DNA of 17,894 bases from an uncultured Clostridia bacterium (lineage in GTDB: Bacteria > Bacillota > Clostridia > Oscillospirales > Acutalibacteraceae): positions 1 to 17,894 of the forward strand of contig CAMMKL010000010.1 of NCBI GenBank assembly GCA_946497265.1, read 5' to 3'. A model generated the notes under the pieces. It did not search any database, had not been told where the DNA came from, and saw only the letters and a list, made by a program, of their open reading frames with translations. Shown one piece after another: positions 6,878 to 14,655 of the stretch. The position numbers and the translations under genes were made by a program. Every line of letters starts with the position of its first letter. The stretch's first letter is position 1.

Positions 6878-7531
6878 TTACAGTAGTTTTGTACGAAGCT
6901 CCTGTAAAATTTTCTTTTCTCTGCGAGAAACCTGCACCTGCGTCATGCCCAAGATTTCCGCCGTTTTTACCTGCGTGAGGCTTCGGAAAAAACGCAGGAT
7001 GATAAGCGACCGGTCTTTGGGCGCAAGTTCTCCCACCACTTGCTTAAGGGCAAGCAGCTCTGAAAGCTTTTCTTCAGGTGCCTCTACCGGGATATCCAAC
7101 TGGCCTCCCCCATCGTCGGTTTCCGCCGTTAGGGAAAGCGGCTGCTGCGCCGCGCCCAAAGCCTGGGCCGCTTCCGCTGTTTCCACTCCGAGCGCCTGGG
7201 CCAGCTCCCCGATGCTGGGCTGGCGCCCCTGCCTTGCTTCAAAGGCGGCGCATTCACGGGTTGCCCGTATGGATAGCTCTTTTAGCGTCCTGCCCACCTT
7301 AACCGTGCCGCCGTCACGGAACAGCCGGCGCATCTCCCCCAAAATAACGGGCACTGCATAGGTGGAAAACCGTACGCCGCGCGACTCGTCAAAGGCGTCT
7401 ACTGCTTTCACAAGCCCCAGGCACCCCGCTTGAAAAAGGTCGTCGTATTCAATGCCCCGCCCCTTAAAGCGTTTTGCACAGGCATGCACCAGGCCCAGAT
7501 TGACGCTGACCGCCTGTTCCCGGTCATCCAT
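6878..7531 (-). CDS. sigF: Forespore RNA polymerase sigma factor SigF
   Basis: This is a 217-residue sigma-70 family protein. Region 2 has IEYDDLFQAGCLGLVKAVDAFD and RFSTYAVPVILGEMRR (about 27-69). Region 3 follows (about 85-125), and region 4 covers about 165-215, with LAPKDRSLIILRFF and the helix-turn-helix TAEILGMTQVQVSRREKKIL. The best evidence for SigF rather than SigG is position: it is the third gene after spoIIAA and spoIIAB, and its ATG overlaps the end of spoIIAB by 8 bases. In sporulation SigF directs early forespore transcription and is held inactive by SpoIIAB. The length is a little below the Bacillus protein (about 255), mainly at the N-terminus. Confidence 0.95.
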   Translation of the reverse strand: MDDREQAVSVNLGLVHACAKRFKGRGIEYDDLFQAGCLGLVKAVDAFDESRGVRFSTYAVPVILGEMRRLFRDGGTVKVGRTLKELSIRATRECAAFEARQGRQPSIGELAQALGVETAEAAQALGAAQQPLSLTAETDDGGGQLDIPVEAPEEKLSELLALKQVVGELAPKDRSLIILRFFRSLTQVKTAEILGMTQVQVSRREKKILQELRTKLL

Positions 7532-7967
7532 TTTGCACGCAGCGGCGGGCGATGATTTTTTCCATAGTCACCGAGGTGCCGCGCCCCACTCGAGAAGTCA
7601 CGCGAAGCCGGTCCATAAAGCTTTCCATCACGGCAAAACCCAGGCCTGCCCGTTCTCCGCCCGCCGTGGTAAACATCGGTTCCATCGCCTGTTCAACATC
7701 TTCAATCCCACAGCCTTTGTCCCGTATGCGGACAATCACCTTTCCATTCTCAAATAACTTGGCGGATATGTAAATCACTCCAATGGCATCTTTATAGGCG
7801 TGCACAATACAGTTGGTCACGGCTTCGGAAACCGCCGTTTTGATATCCGCCAGCTCATCGATCGTCGGGTCAAGCTGGGCGACAAAGGCCGCCACGGCCG
7901 CGCGGGCAAAGCTCTCGTTGGAGGAACGGCTCAGGATACTAAGCGTCATTTCGTTTATCGGTTTCAT
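7524..7967 (-). CDS. spoIIAB: Anti-sigma F factor, serine kinase SpoIIAB
   Basis: The 147-residue protein is a GHKL-family ATPase close to the usual SpoIIAB length (about 146). The N box reads EAVTNCIVHAY (about 48-58), the G1 box RDKGCGI (about 82-88) and the G2 box ERAGLGFAVM (about 105-114). In the known system SpoIIAB binds and blocks SigF, and also phosphorylates SpoIIAA on serine with ATP. The ATG overlaps the spoIIAA stop in an ATGA junction and the gene overlaps sigF by 8 bases, so translation of the three genes is probably coupled. Confidence 0.96.
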   Translation of the reverse strand: MKPINEMTLSILSRSSNESFARAAVAAFVAQLDPTIDELADIKTAVSEAVTNCIVHAYKDAIGVIYISAKLFENGKVIVRIRDKGCGIEDVEQAMEPMFTTAGGERAGLGFAVMESFMDRLRVTSRVGRGTSVTMEKIIARRCVQNG

Positions 7968-8287
7968 TTATGTTCCACATCCTTTTCCAGTACTCCCAGT
8001 TGATCCAGGCCCGAAAGCCGGATCACCCGCGCAATATAATTCGGCACGTTAATCACTCGCAGCCTGCCGCCCAGAGACTGCATCAGCTTGTAACGCCCCA
8101 TGATCAGCCCGATCCCCGAACTATCCATAAAATCCACATGTTGAAAATCGAGCTTCAAAAGCTCCGGTTTGTCCAAACCGGCCTGGGAATCGATTTCTTC
8201 CCGCATCTGCTTGGCTGTGTGATGGTCAATATCGCCGGAAAGCAGCGCTATAAGCTCCTTTCCATCCTTTTTTAACTCAACGCCCAT
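7964..8287 (-). CDS. spoIIAA: Anti-sigma F factor antagonist SpoIIAA
   Basis: The 107-residue protein is a single STAS domain. The hallmark DFMDSSGIGLIMGRY holds the paired serines at 56-57; the second is the expected phosphorylation site, matching Ser58 of the Bacillus protein. Unphosphorylated SpoIIAA displaces SpoIIAB from SigF; SpoIIE (not in this window) dephosphorylates it. I chose the ATG at 8287, since AACAGGATG lies at good spacing before it. An in-frame GTG at 8296 would add three residues but sits too close to that site. It is the first gene of the operon, and a Spo0A box lies about 65-73 bp upstream. Confidence 0.94.
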   Translation of the reverse strand: MGVELKKDGKELIALLSGDIDHHTAKQMREEIDSQAGLDKPELLKLDFQHVDFMDSSGIGLIMGRYKLMQSLGGRLRVINVPNYIARVIRLSGLDQLGVLEKDVEHK

Positions 8288-8351
8288 TTTTTTCACATCC
8301 TGTTACCACAAAATCTTCTCCGAAACTGCCTAACCTATAGCATCCGCCTTT

Positions 8352-8360
8352 TTTGTCGAA
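8352..8360. promoter_or_regulatory. Spo0A box (0A box) upstream of the spoIIA operon
   Basis: TTTGTCGAA contains the full TGTCGAA 0A-box consensus. It lies 65-73 bp before the spoIIAA ATG, in the inverted orientation relative to the operon. Spo0A is the known activator of spoIIA. I could not assign clear SigH -35/-10 boxes around it. Confidence 0.6.
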
Positions 8361-8412
8361 TTATACAGAACCTGGGTATTTTTGTTTTCCTGTTCCTGTT
8401 TGTCTCCAAAAG

Positions 8413-8466
8413 AAAAAGCAGACACCGCTTTACATCCTTAAGGATACTAAAACGTGTCTGCTTTTT
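8413..8466 (-). terminator. Rho-independent terminator of folC
   Basis: AAAAAGCAGACAC (8413-8425) pairs with GTGTCTGCTTTTT (8454-8466), a 13-bp perfect stem of which the GC-containing part is 8 bp. The loop holds a second palindrome, ATCCTTAAGGAT. On the minus strand, T-rich sequence ends the structure just after the folC stop. It also insulates the spoIIA promoter region from upstream reading. Confidence 0.85.
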
Positions 8467-8487
8467 TGCTCGAAGGCCGCCGTCGGA

Positions 8488-9789
8488 TTACTGTTCTTTT
8501 TGGCGCTCTTGCAATATGTTCAAAGCGGGCAGGCGTATTTCACCGGCCAAGAAGAACGAACCGCAGATGACCACTGCGCCCGCCTCCCCGGCTTCGTCCA
8601 ACGCGGCGCGCAGGGCCGCTTCCCCGTCGTGCATCGGGGTAACCCAGGCACAAAAGGCGGAAGCCTGTTCCGCCAACCGCTCGCTTGTCAGGGCGCGCGG
8701 GTTTTCCGGCTGCAGGGTGATGATATGGGAAAACAAGGGCGCCAGAATGGAAAGTGCCGTCACACTATCTTTATCGGACATCATGCCCATCAAAGCGACG
8801 ATCTTCCGACCGTTTACATACCGGCGCAGCACGTCGGCGAGAGCGGCGGCGCCGCCCGGGTTATGGCCGCCGTCTAAGAGTACCGTCGGCTTTTCGCTCA
8901 ACAGTTCCATCCGCGCCGGGAGCACCGCCCCGCAGAACCCTGTCTTTAACGTTTCATCGGGGATGGATACCCCTTTTTCGCGCAGTACTTCTATTGCCGC
9001 CAGAGCAGTAGCGGCATTTTTTACCTGATGATCCCCTACAAAGGGTAGGAACAAGTTCTGCCCTCGGTAAATCAACTCTGAACCGTGGATGCTTTCCGCA
9101 ACTCTTTGTACTTCCGCAAGATCGGCCACCCGCAGCTCGTTGCCCCGCTGCCGGCAAACCGATCCAATCACCTCAAACACAGAGGGCTCCTGCTCCGGAT
9201 AAAGCACCGTCGCGCCGCCCGGCTTCACGATCCCCGCCTTTTCAAAGGCGATTTGCTCCACCGTATTCCCCAGGACCGCAGTGTGATCCAGCGAAATGGA
9301 AGTGATCACCGCAACAAGCGGCGTAGGGATCACGTTGGTTGCGTCAAAACGTCCGCCCAAACCGACCTCCAGCACTACAAAATCACATTCCCGGCGGGCA
9401 AACCATAAAAGCGCCAGTGCGGTAATCAGTTCAAACTCCGTGACGGCTTCCCCTTCTTTCGCCATTTCTTCCACGATGGGCATCGCTTCATCCAGCAGGC
9501 CCGCAAGCTCTTCCTTTTCGATCATTTGCCCGTTTATCTGAAAACGCTCCCGGAATTCTACCACAAACGGCGAAGTAAAAAGCCCTGTCCGGTATCCGGC
9601 CGCACGCAAGACCGAGGAAAGCAGGGTGCTGGTCGTCCCTTTTCCGTTGGTTCCGGCCACATGGATGCATTGTAGTTTTTCCTGTGGATTGCCCAGGCGT
9701 TTGAGCAGGGCGGACACCCGCTCCAACCCCGGCTTCATCCCAAAGCGCAGCAGGGAATTGATTTTATCGACGGCCTCTTGGTAAGTCAA
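8488..9789 (-). CDS. folC: Bifunctional folylpolyglutamate synthase / dihydrofolate synthase
   Basis: The 433-residue protein has the usual FolC length. The Mur-ligase-like P-loop is HVAGTNGKGTTS (about 43-54). The second conserved region is SLDHTAVLGNTVEQIAFEKAGIVKPG, with the lysine expected to bind metal through carbamylation. LLDGGHNPGG marks the start of the C-terminal ligase domain. It adds L-glutamate to dihydropteroate and/or to reduced folates with ATP, in the cytoplasm. The start is TTG at 9789, with AAAAGGTGA seven bases upstream; an in-frame TGA just before it rules out a longer product. It follows valS on the same strand after 369 bp, as in many Bacillota where valS and folC are neighbours. 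Confidence 0.95.
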   Translation of the reverse strand: MTYQEAVDKINSLLRFGMKPGLERVSALLKRLGNPQEKLQCIHVAGTNGKGTTSTLLSSVLRAAGYRTGLFTSPFVVEFRERFQINGQMIEKEELAGLLDEAMPIVEEMAKEGEAVTEFELITALALLWFARRECDFVVLEVGLGGRFDATNVIPTPLVAVITSISLDHTAVLGNTVEQIAFEKAGIVKPGGATVLYPEQEPSVFEVIGSVCRQRGNELRVADLAEVQRVAESIHGSELIYRGQNLFLPFVGDHQVKNAATALAAIEVLREKGVSIPDETLKTGFCGAVLPARMELLSEKPTVLLDGGHNPGGAAALADVLRRYVNGRKIVALMGMMSDKDSVTALSILAPLFSHIITLQPENPRALTSERLAEQASAFCAWVTPMHDGEAALRAALDEAGEAGAVVICGSFFLAGEIRLPALNILQERQKEQ

Positions 9790-9816
9790 TGTATATCACC
9801 TTTTCTTTTTTTGACG

Positions 9817-10119
9817 TTATCGCGGTCTATTGGCAAGGAAGCCCAATTTCCCATTTGTCTGTTCAATCTCCTGAATAGTTTGGTTACGGCGAGGCACAGT
9901 GCCTGACAGTCCGCCGCTGTGGTTCCTTTCGTTCCTCATCTGGTGTTTGGCGCTGCGCACTCCGTGCGCACCTTCGGTAAGATTATTTCACGACAGGAAC
10001 AGACCCTAGGCGCAAGTCCACGCAGCTTGAACGCATACAACGCCAACGTTTCGATTTCCTAAACAAAGTTGGGAAGCAGGGGAGTTGCATGACAAGAAGT
10101 AAGGGGAGCAAAGCCCCAT
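9817..10119 (-). other. Stop-interrupted reading frame with hairpins, possible decayed gene or dispersed repeat
   Basis: The 369-bp valS-folC gap holds one minus-strand frame that stays open apart from two internal stops, TAG (10006-10008) and TGA (9988-9990), and ends at TAA (9817-9819). The last intact part, from an ATG at 9939, would encode 40 residues ending TNGKLGFLANRPR. No start has a good ribosome-binding site. The same stretch has several small hairpins: TGCGCAC-TCC-GTGCGCA (9954-9970), AGGCAC-A-GTGCCT (about 9892-9904) and GGGG/CCCC (10103-10117). GC content and lack of function suggest a repeat element or pseudogene, but no second copy lies in this window. Confidence 0.4.
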
Positions 10120-10158
10120 GCAGGAACTCTGCCCCCCCTCTCTGAGGATCCATTTCCG

Positions 10159-12780
10159 TTATTGCAGCGCCTGGATGGAAGAATCAATCAAGGCGATTTT
10201 TTCGCTCAGTTTGGCGGCCTGGGCGCGCACGCCTTCCACTACGTTAGCGGGTGCTTTGCCCATAAAACCAGGATTGTTGAGCTTGCCTTCGGCCTGCGCC
10301 AATTGCTTGGCGGCGGTCTCGCGCTCCTTGCTCAAACGGGCGATCTCCGCTTTTTTATCTACCAGTTCGTCCATGGGGATGTAGATTTTTGCATCGGCGG
10401 TTACCACCGTTACCGCACCGGGCAGATCGAAGCTTTCCCCAATTTCCACCTCGCTCGCATAAGCCAGACGGCTGATGAAAGCGCTCCCCTTACGGAAGGT
10501 TTCCGCAAAAGCGGTGGCGATATAGACCCGCGCCTTCCGAGAGGGCGGCACGTTCATTTCTGAGCGGCGGTTGCGGATGGAACGGATGGCCTCCATGATG
10601 CGGCGCATCTCTTCTTCATCCTGCGGATAGCAGTGGCTTTCTTCGTATTTCGGATACTCGGAAACCATAATGGATTCACCGGTATGCGGCAAGGTCTGCC
10701 AAATTTCCTCCGTGATAAAAGGCATAAAAGGATGCAAAAGCTTTAAGGTGTTCGTCATCACCCATACCAGCACCTGCCGCGCACCGGTAGAGGTTTCGTC
10801 GCCCGCCTGAAGCCGGGTCTTGGCCAGTTCGATGTACCAATCGCAGAACTGATCCCAAAGGAAGTCATAGAGCTTTTGTACCGCGATGCCCAATTCGAAT
10901 TTCTCCAGATTTTCGGTAATTTCCTTGGCCACCGTATTGAACGCGCTCACAATCCAGCGGTCTTCCAGTGTCAGTTCTGCGGGCAGTTCGTTTTTCACGT
11001 CGTGTCCGTCGATATTCATATGGATAAAACGGGCGGCGTTCCAGATCTTGTTGGCAAAGTTGCGGCTCGACTCCAGCTTTTCGTCGGTAAAACGCATATC
11101 ATTTCCGGGGCTGTTCCCGGTCGCCAGAGCGAAACGCAGGGCGTCCGCGCCGTATTTATCAATAACCTCCAGCGGGTCGATGCCGTTGCCCAGGGATTTG
11201 GACATCTTCCTTCCCTGCGCGTCGCGCACCAGGCCGTGGATAAATACCGTATGGAAGGGCACCTCGTGCATATGCTCCACGCCGGAAAAGATCATGCGGG
11301 CTACCCAGAAGAAAATAATGTCGTAACCGGTCACCAGGGTATCGGTGGGGTAGAAATATTTGAGTTCCGGGGTTTCATCCGGCCAGCTAAGGGTAGAGAA
11401 CGGCCAAAGCGCGGAAGAGAACCAGGTATCCAGGGTGTCTTCGTCCTGATGCAGGTGTATTCCGCCGCACTTTGGGCAGGCGCCGGGCGCTTCGCGGGAG
11501 ACGATGGTCTCCCCGCAATCGGCGCAGTACCAGGCGGGAATCCGATGACCCCACCAAAGCTGGCGGGAAATACACCAGTCGCGGATGTTCTCCATCCAGT
11601 TATAATAAATCTTATCAAACCGGTCGGGAACAAATTTTACTTTTCCGTCGCGCACCACCTGGATCGCCGGCTCGGCCAGAGGTTTCATCTTGACAAACCA
11701 CTGCTTGCTGATGCGGGGTTCCACCGTGGTGGAACAGCGGTAGCAGGAACCCACATTGTGCTTGATCGGCTCCACTTTCACCAGGAAGCCGCCTTCCTCC
11801 AGATCTTTTACGATGGCCTTGCGGGCCTCATAGCGGTCCATTCCCTGATATTTGCCGCCGTTTTCATTGATGACGGCGTTTTCGTCCATCACATTGATGA
11901 CGGGCAGGTCGTGGCGCAGGCCGACCTCGAAGTCGTTCGGATCGTGCGCAGGGGTAATCTTCACCACACCGGTTCCAAAATCCTGTTCCACATAGGTGTC
12001 GGCCACCACGGGGATTTCACGGCCAACCAACGGCAGGATGACCTTCTTGCCAATGATATCCTTATACCGCTCGTCCTCCGGGTGTACGGCCACTGCGGTA
12101 TCGCCCAGAAGGGTTTCCGGGCGGGTGGTGGCAAGCTGTACATAACCGGAGCCGTCCGCCAACGGATAGCGCAGGTGCCAGAAATGGCCGTCGTGCTCGG
12201 AAAACTCTACTTCCGCATCGGAAATGCTGGTACGGCAGTGGGGGCACCAATTGATGATACGCTCGCCGCGGTAGATCAGGCCCTTTTCATACAGGCGGAC
12301 GAACACTTCACGCACCGCCTTGGAACAGCCCTCGTCCAAAGTAAAACGTTCACGCTCCCAATCGCAGGAGGATCCGAGCTTCTTGAGCTGTTCGATGATG
12401 CGGCCGCCGTACTTTTTCTTCCATTCCCAGGCGCGTTCCAGGAATTTTTCGCGCCCAATTTCCTCTTTTGTCAGGCCCTCCCCACGCATAGCCTCCACAA
12501 TCTTTGCCTCGGTGGCAATGGAAGCATGGTCGGTGCCCGGCAGCCACAGGGTGGAATACCCCTGCATCCGGCGAAAACGGATGATAATATCCTGTAGCGT
12601 TTCATCCAAAGCGTGTCCCATATGGAGCTGCCCGGTGATGTTGGGCGGCGGGATCACGATGGAATAAGGCCTTTTATTTTCATCTACTTCCGCATGAAAA
12701 TACCCGCCGGAAAGCCAAAAATCATAGATGCGGTCTTCCACTTCGCGGGGTTCATACGCCTTTGCAAGTTCCTTGCTCAT
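10159..12780 (-). CDS. valS: Valyl-tRNA synthetase
   Basis: The 873-residue protein is the normal length for bacterial ValRS, a class Ia synthetase that charges tRNA-Val in the cytoplasm. The HIGH signature is HMGH (53-56), after PPPNITGQL. The editing (CP1) domain has TTRPETLLGDTAVAVHPED (about 218-236). A zinc-ribbon pair lies at C419/C422 and C435/C438. The KMSKS loop is 525-529, after GLVRDAQGR. The anticodon-binding region includes WDQFCDWYIE, and the C-terminal ~65 residues form the coiled-coil arm typical of ValRS. GGGGAGGAAACAG precedes the ATG. A near-consensus promoter lies 56-84 bp upstream, and the short leader has no T-box. Confidence 0.98.
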   Translation of the reverse strand: MSKELAKAYEPREVEDRIYDFWLSGGYFHAEVDENKRPYSIVIPPPNITGQLHMGHALDETLQDIIIRFRRMQGYSTLWLPGTDHASIATEAKIVEAMRGEGLTKEEIGREKFLERAWEWKKKYGGRIIEQLKKLGSSCDWERERFTLDEGCSKAVREVFVRLYEKGLIYRGERIINWCPHCRTSISDAEVEFSEHDGHFWHLRYPLADGSGYVQLATTRPETLLGDTAVAVHPEDERYKDIIGKKVILPLVGREIPVVADTYVEQDFGTGVVKITPAHDPNDFEVGLRHDLPVINVMDENAVINENGGKYQGMDRYEARKAIVKDLEEGGFLVKVEPIKHNVGSCYRCSTTVEPRISKQWFVKMKPLAEPAIQVVRDGKVKFVPDRFDKIYYNWMENIRDWCISRQLWWGHRIPAWYCADCGETIVSREAPGACPKCGGIHLHQDEDTLDTWFSSALWPFSTLSWPDETPELKYFYPTDTLVTGYDIIFFWVARMIFSGVEHMHEVPFHTVFIHGLVRDAQGRKMSKSLGNGIDPLEVIDKYGADALRFALATGNSPGNDMRFTDEKLESSRNFANKIWNAARFIHMNIDGHDVKNELPAELTLEDRWIVSAFNTVAKEITENLEKFELGIAVQKLYDFLWDQFCDWYIELAKTRLQAGDETSTGARQVLVWVMTNTLKLLHPFMPFITEEIWQTLPHTGESIMVSEYPKYEESHCYPQDEEEMRRIMEAIRSIRNRRSEMNVPPSRKARVYIATAFAETFRKGSAFISRLAYASEVEIGESFDLPGAVTVVTADAKIYIPMDELVDKKAEIARLSKERETAAKQLAQAEGKLNNPGFMGKAPANVVEGVRAQAAKLSEKIALIDSSIQALQ

Positions 12781-12835
12781 ACTGTTTCCTCCCCAATCCG
12801 ATCTATTGTACGATTTCTCACAGATTAACCCTTAT

Positions 12836-12864
12836 ATTATCCCACCCGGCCGGAGTTTTGTCAA
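12836..12864 (-). promoter_or_regulatory. Sigma-A promoter of valS
   Basis: On the minus strand TTGACA (12864-12859) is followed after exactly 17 bp by GATAAT (12841-12836). The predicted start gives a leader of about 50 bases before the valS ATG at 12780. The -35 is perfect and the -10 has one mismatch. Confidence 0.85.
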
Positions 12865-12951
12865 CTTGTTCTTTCCTATGCGGCTCAGGCCGCAACCATA
12901 TTTCTGTGCAGGCAAGAAAGCATGCAAAGAACCAACGAAGGTAAAAATCCG

Positions 12952-13020
12952 CTGTAGCTGTCTCTTTGCTTCGATTGTTTTTCTCCTATTTGTATTTTAG
13001 AAAATGATCCACAGCTACAG
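12952..13020. repeat. 10-bp inverted repeat spanning 49 bp, upstream of valS
   Basis: CTGTAGCTGT (12952-12961) and ACAGCTACAG (13011-13020) are exact inverted copies. They lie between the valS promoter and the terminator of the RCC1 gene. Nothing between them looks coding. The role is unknown; the wide spacing argues against a terminator. Confidence 0.5.
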
Positions 13021-13044
13021 GGCACTTTGATACCGAATCAATAT

Positions 13045-13076
13045 TAAGAAAAAAGGACGCAAAGTATCTGCGTCCT
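13045..13076 (-). terminator. Rho-independent terminator of the lipoprotein operon
   Basis: AGGACGCA (13054-13061) and TGCGTCCT (13069-13076) form an 8-bp stem with a 7-base loop. On the minus strand TTTTTTCTT follows. It lies about 90 bp after the RCC1-repeat gene. Confidence 0.8.
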
Positions 13077-13164
13077 ACTTTTCCTACTTGTTTCGTTAAT
13101 CGTTGAACCTATTAGAACGTTCGTATTCTTTCGCCAAAACGTAAAGTCCGGATTTGTACCAAAA

Positions 13165-14610
13165 TCAATTTACCAATACATTATTTAACGCCATGAAAGG
13201 CTCGTCTTTATCAAAGATACTTCCATTACCGACTTGGCCTTGAGAATTTTCACCCCATACATAAAGAGTTCCATTTTCTTTAACTGCTAAACTGAAATTA
13301 GGGCTGCCATCGTTATAGTTATTGTTATTTGTACTAAGCAAAGATATTAAAACGTCATCTAGTATCTTTGCTGGCGCAGAGATATTGTTGGTGTTTCCAT
13401 TTCCTAGTTGTCCTTTATCATTTCTTCCCCACATATATAAGCTTTTGTCCGCAGTAATGGCCGAACTATGAAAGCTGCCCAAATCAACGGAAATCACATC
13501 GCTCATTATCTTAGCAGGCTTGCTTTGGTATCCCATAGATTGGCCTGCCGCTTGACCAAATCCATTATCGCCCCAAACGTAAAGATCTTTATTCCGCGTA
13601 ATTGCCGCATAATGGTAATCCCCTAAACTAACAGAAACCACATCGCTGAGTATTTTTTCTGGAGCGCGACGCTTGCTTACACGCCACCTGCCTCCTGTTG
13701 TGGAATCCATATGGAAATCATCTCCCCATATATAAAGGCTTCCATCCAAAGTGATGGCAGCACTATGATATTCTCCAATATCAATGGAAGAAACATTCTC
13801 CAAAACTTTTAATGGTGTGGTTTGTTTTTTTTCTGTCCCATTCCCTATCTGTCCGTATTGATTGTCGCCCCACATATATAAACTTCCATCTTTTGTAATT
13901 GCTGCGCTGTGTGCTCCCCTCAGGCTTACGGACGCTACATTATCCATTATTTTTACAGGTGTAGCTTGTCCGCTTGTTGTGGCCTTTCCATTACCCAGCT
14001 GTCCGTATTGATTATCCCCCCACATATAAAGACTTCCGTCTGATGTGATCGCCGCACCATGGGACGTTCCAAAACAAACGGAGATTACATCTTCTAATAT
14101 TTTTGTGGGTGTAAATGTATCGCCTGTCGATCCGTTTCCTACTGTTTCATAAGTATTGCTCCCCCAAGAATACAAATCGCCATTCATAGTAATTGCAGCA
14201 CTATTAAAATAGCCTAAACTTACGGAAGCGACATTTTCTAATACTTTTACCGGTGTGGTTGGATCTTGATTAAACAGCTTGTCCCGGTTCCCGTTTCCTA
14301 TTTGACCATCCAAATTATCTCCCCACACATATAAATCTCTATTTTGAGTGATTGCCGCAACATGTCCGTCGCCTATGCTAACGGTAATTGGTTTTATATT
14401 TGAATCGTTCATCTTTATTATGATATCATTCTTATCTTTTGGTTCAGAAAACGAACCATCATTTCCAGAGATAGTTGAAGAAACCGGCAGGCTGCTGCTA
14501 ATAGAACCATTTTCTTTTTCTGTGTTACCTTCTTGGTTGTTGGTACAGGAAGAAAATACACTTACGATAACAACCGATAATATGAAACATAAATAACCTT
14601 TTGACTTCAT
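13165..14610 (-). CDS. RCC1-repeat (beta-propeller) lipoprotein
   Basis: The 481-residue product starts with a lysine-containing signal peptide whose lipobox-like VFSSC places the lipidated cysteine at 22. The -3 residue is F, which is less usual. A polar Asn/Ser/Glu-rich linker of about 50 residues follows. The rest is eight RCC1/ATS1-type units of about 48-58 residues, each of the form VSLGxxHxAAITxDGSLYxWGDNxxGQxGNG. The WG tryptophans are at about 96, 149, 197, 247, 295, 346, 394 and 452. Classic RCC1 propellers have seven. I chose ATG at 14610, with GGGTGA five bases before it; GTG at 14619 is an alternative. It is the last gene of an AT-rich operon. It probably sits on the outer face of the membrane as a binding protein; the ligand is unknown. 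Confidence 0.82.
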   Translation of the reverse strand: MKSKGYLCFILSVVIVSVFSSCTNNQEGNTEKENGSISSSLPVSSTISGNDGSFSEPKDKNDIIIKMNDSNIKPITVSIGDGHVAAITQNRDLYVWGDNLDGQIGNGNRDKLFNQDPTTPVKVLENVASVSLGYFNSAAITMNGDLYSWGSNTYETVGNGSTGDTFTPTKILEDVISVCFGTSHGAAITSDGSLYMWGDNQYGQLGNGKATTSGQATPVKIMDNVASVSLRGAHSAAITKDGSLYMWGDNQYGQIGNGTEKKQTTPLKVLENVSSIDIGEYHSAAITLDGSLYIWGDDFHMDSTTGGRWRVSKRRAPEKILSDVVSVSLGDYHYAAITRNKDLYVWGDNGFGQAAGQSMGYQSKPAKIMSDVISVDLGSFHSSAITADKSLYMWGRNDKGQLGNGNTNNISAPAKILDDVLISLLSTNNNNYNDGSPNFSLAVKENGTLYVWGENSQGQVGNGSIFDKDEPFMALNNVLVN

Positions 14611-14655
14611 AAAATTCACCCATTCCTTCTCATGAATCCTTTCTGTGCAGTACGA

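Noticed and set aside
6945..7361. Plus-strand open frame opposite sigF
   Set aside because: It is the antisense of a conserved sigma factor, rich in Ser/Ala/Arg, with no start signal.
8353..8877. Plus-strand open frame opposite folC and its terminator
   Set aside because: It reads through the terminator hairpin and the antisense of folC, with no ribosome-binding site.
9939..10158. A T-box or other riboswitch before folC
   Set aside because: No T-box core or known riboswitch pattern could be recognised; the hairpins are short and are described as part of a possible repeat.
10876..12597. Very long plus-strand open frame (573 codons) opposite valS
   Set aside because: It is the antisense shadow of a certain gene with clear ValRS motifs. 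It has no ribosome-binding site and its composition follows from the opposite strand's codon bias.
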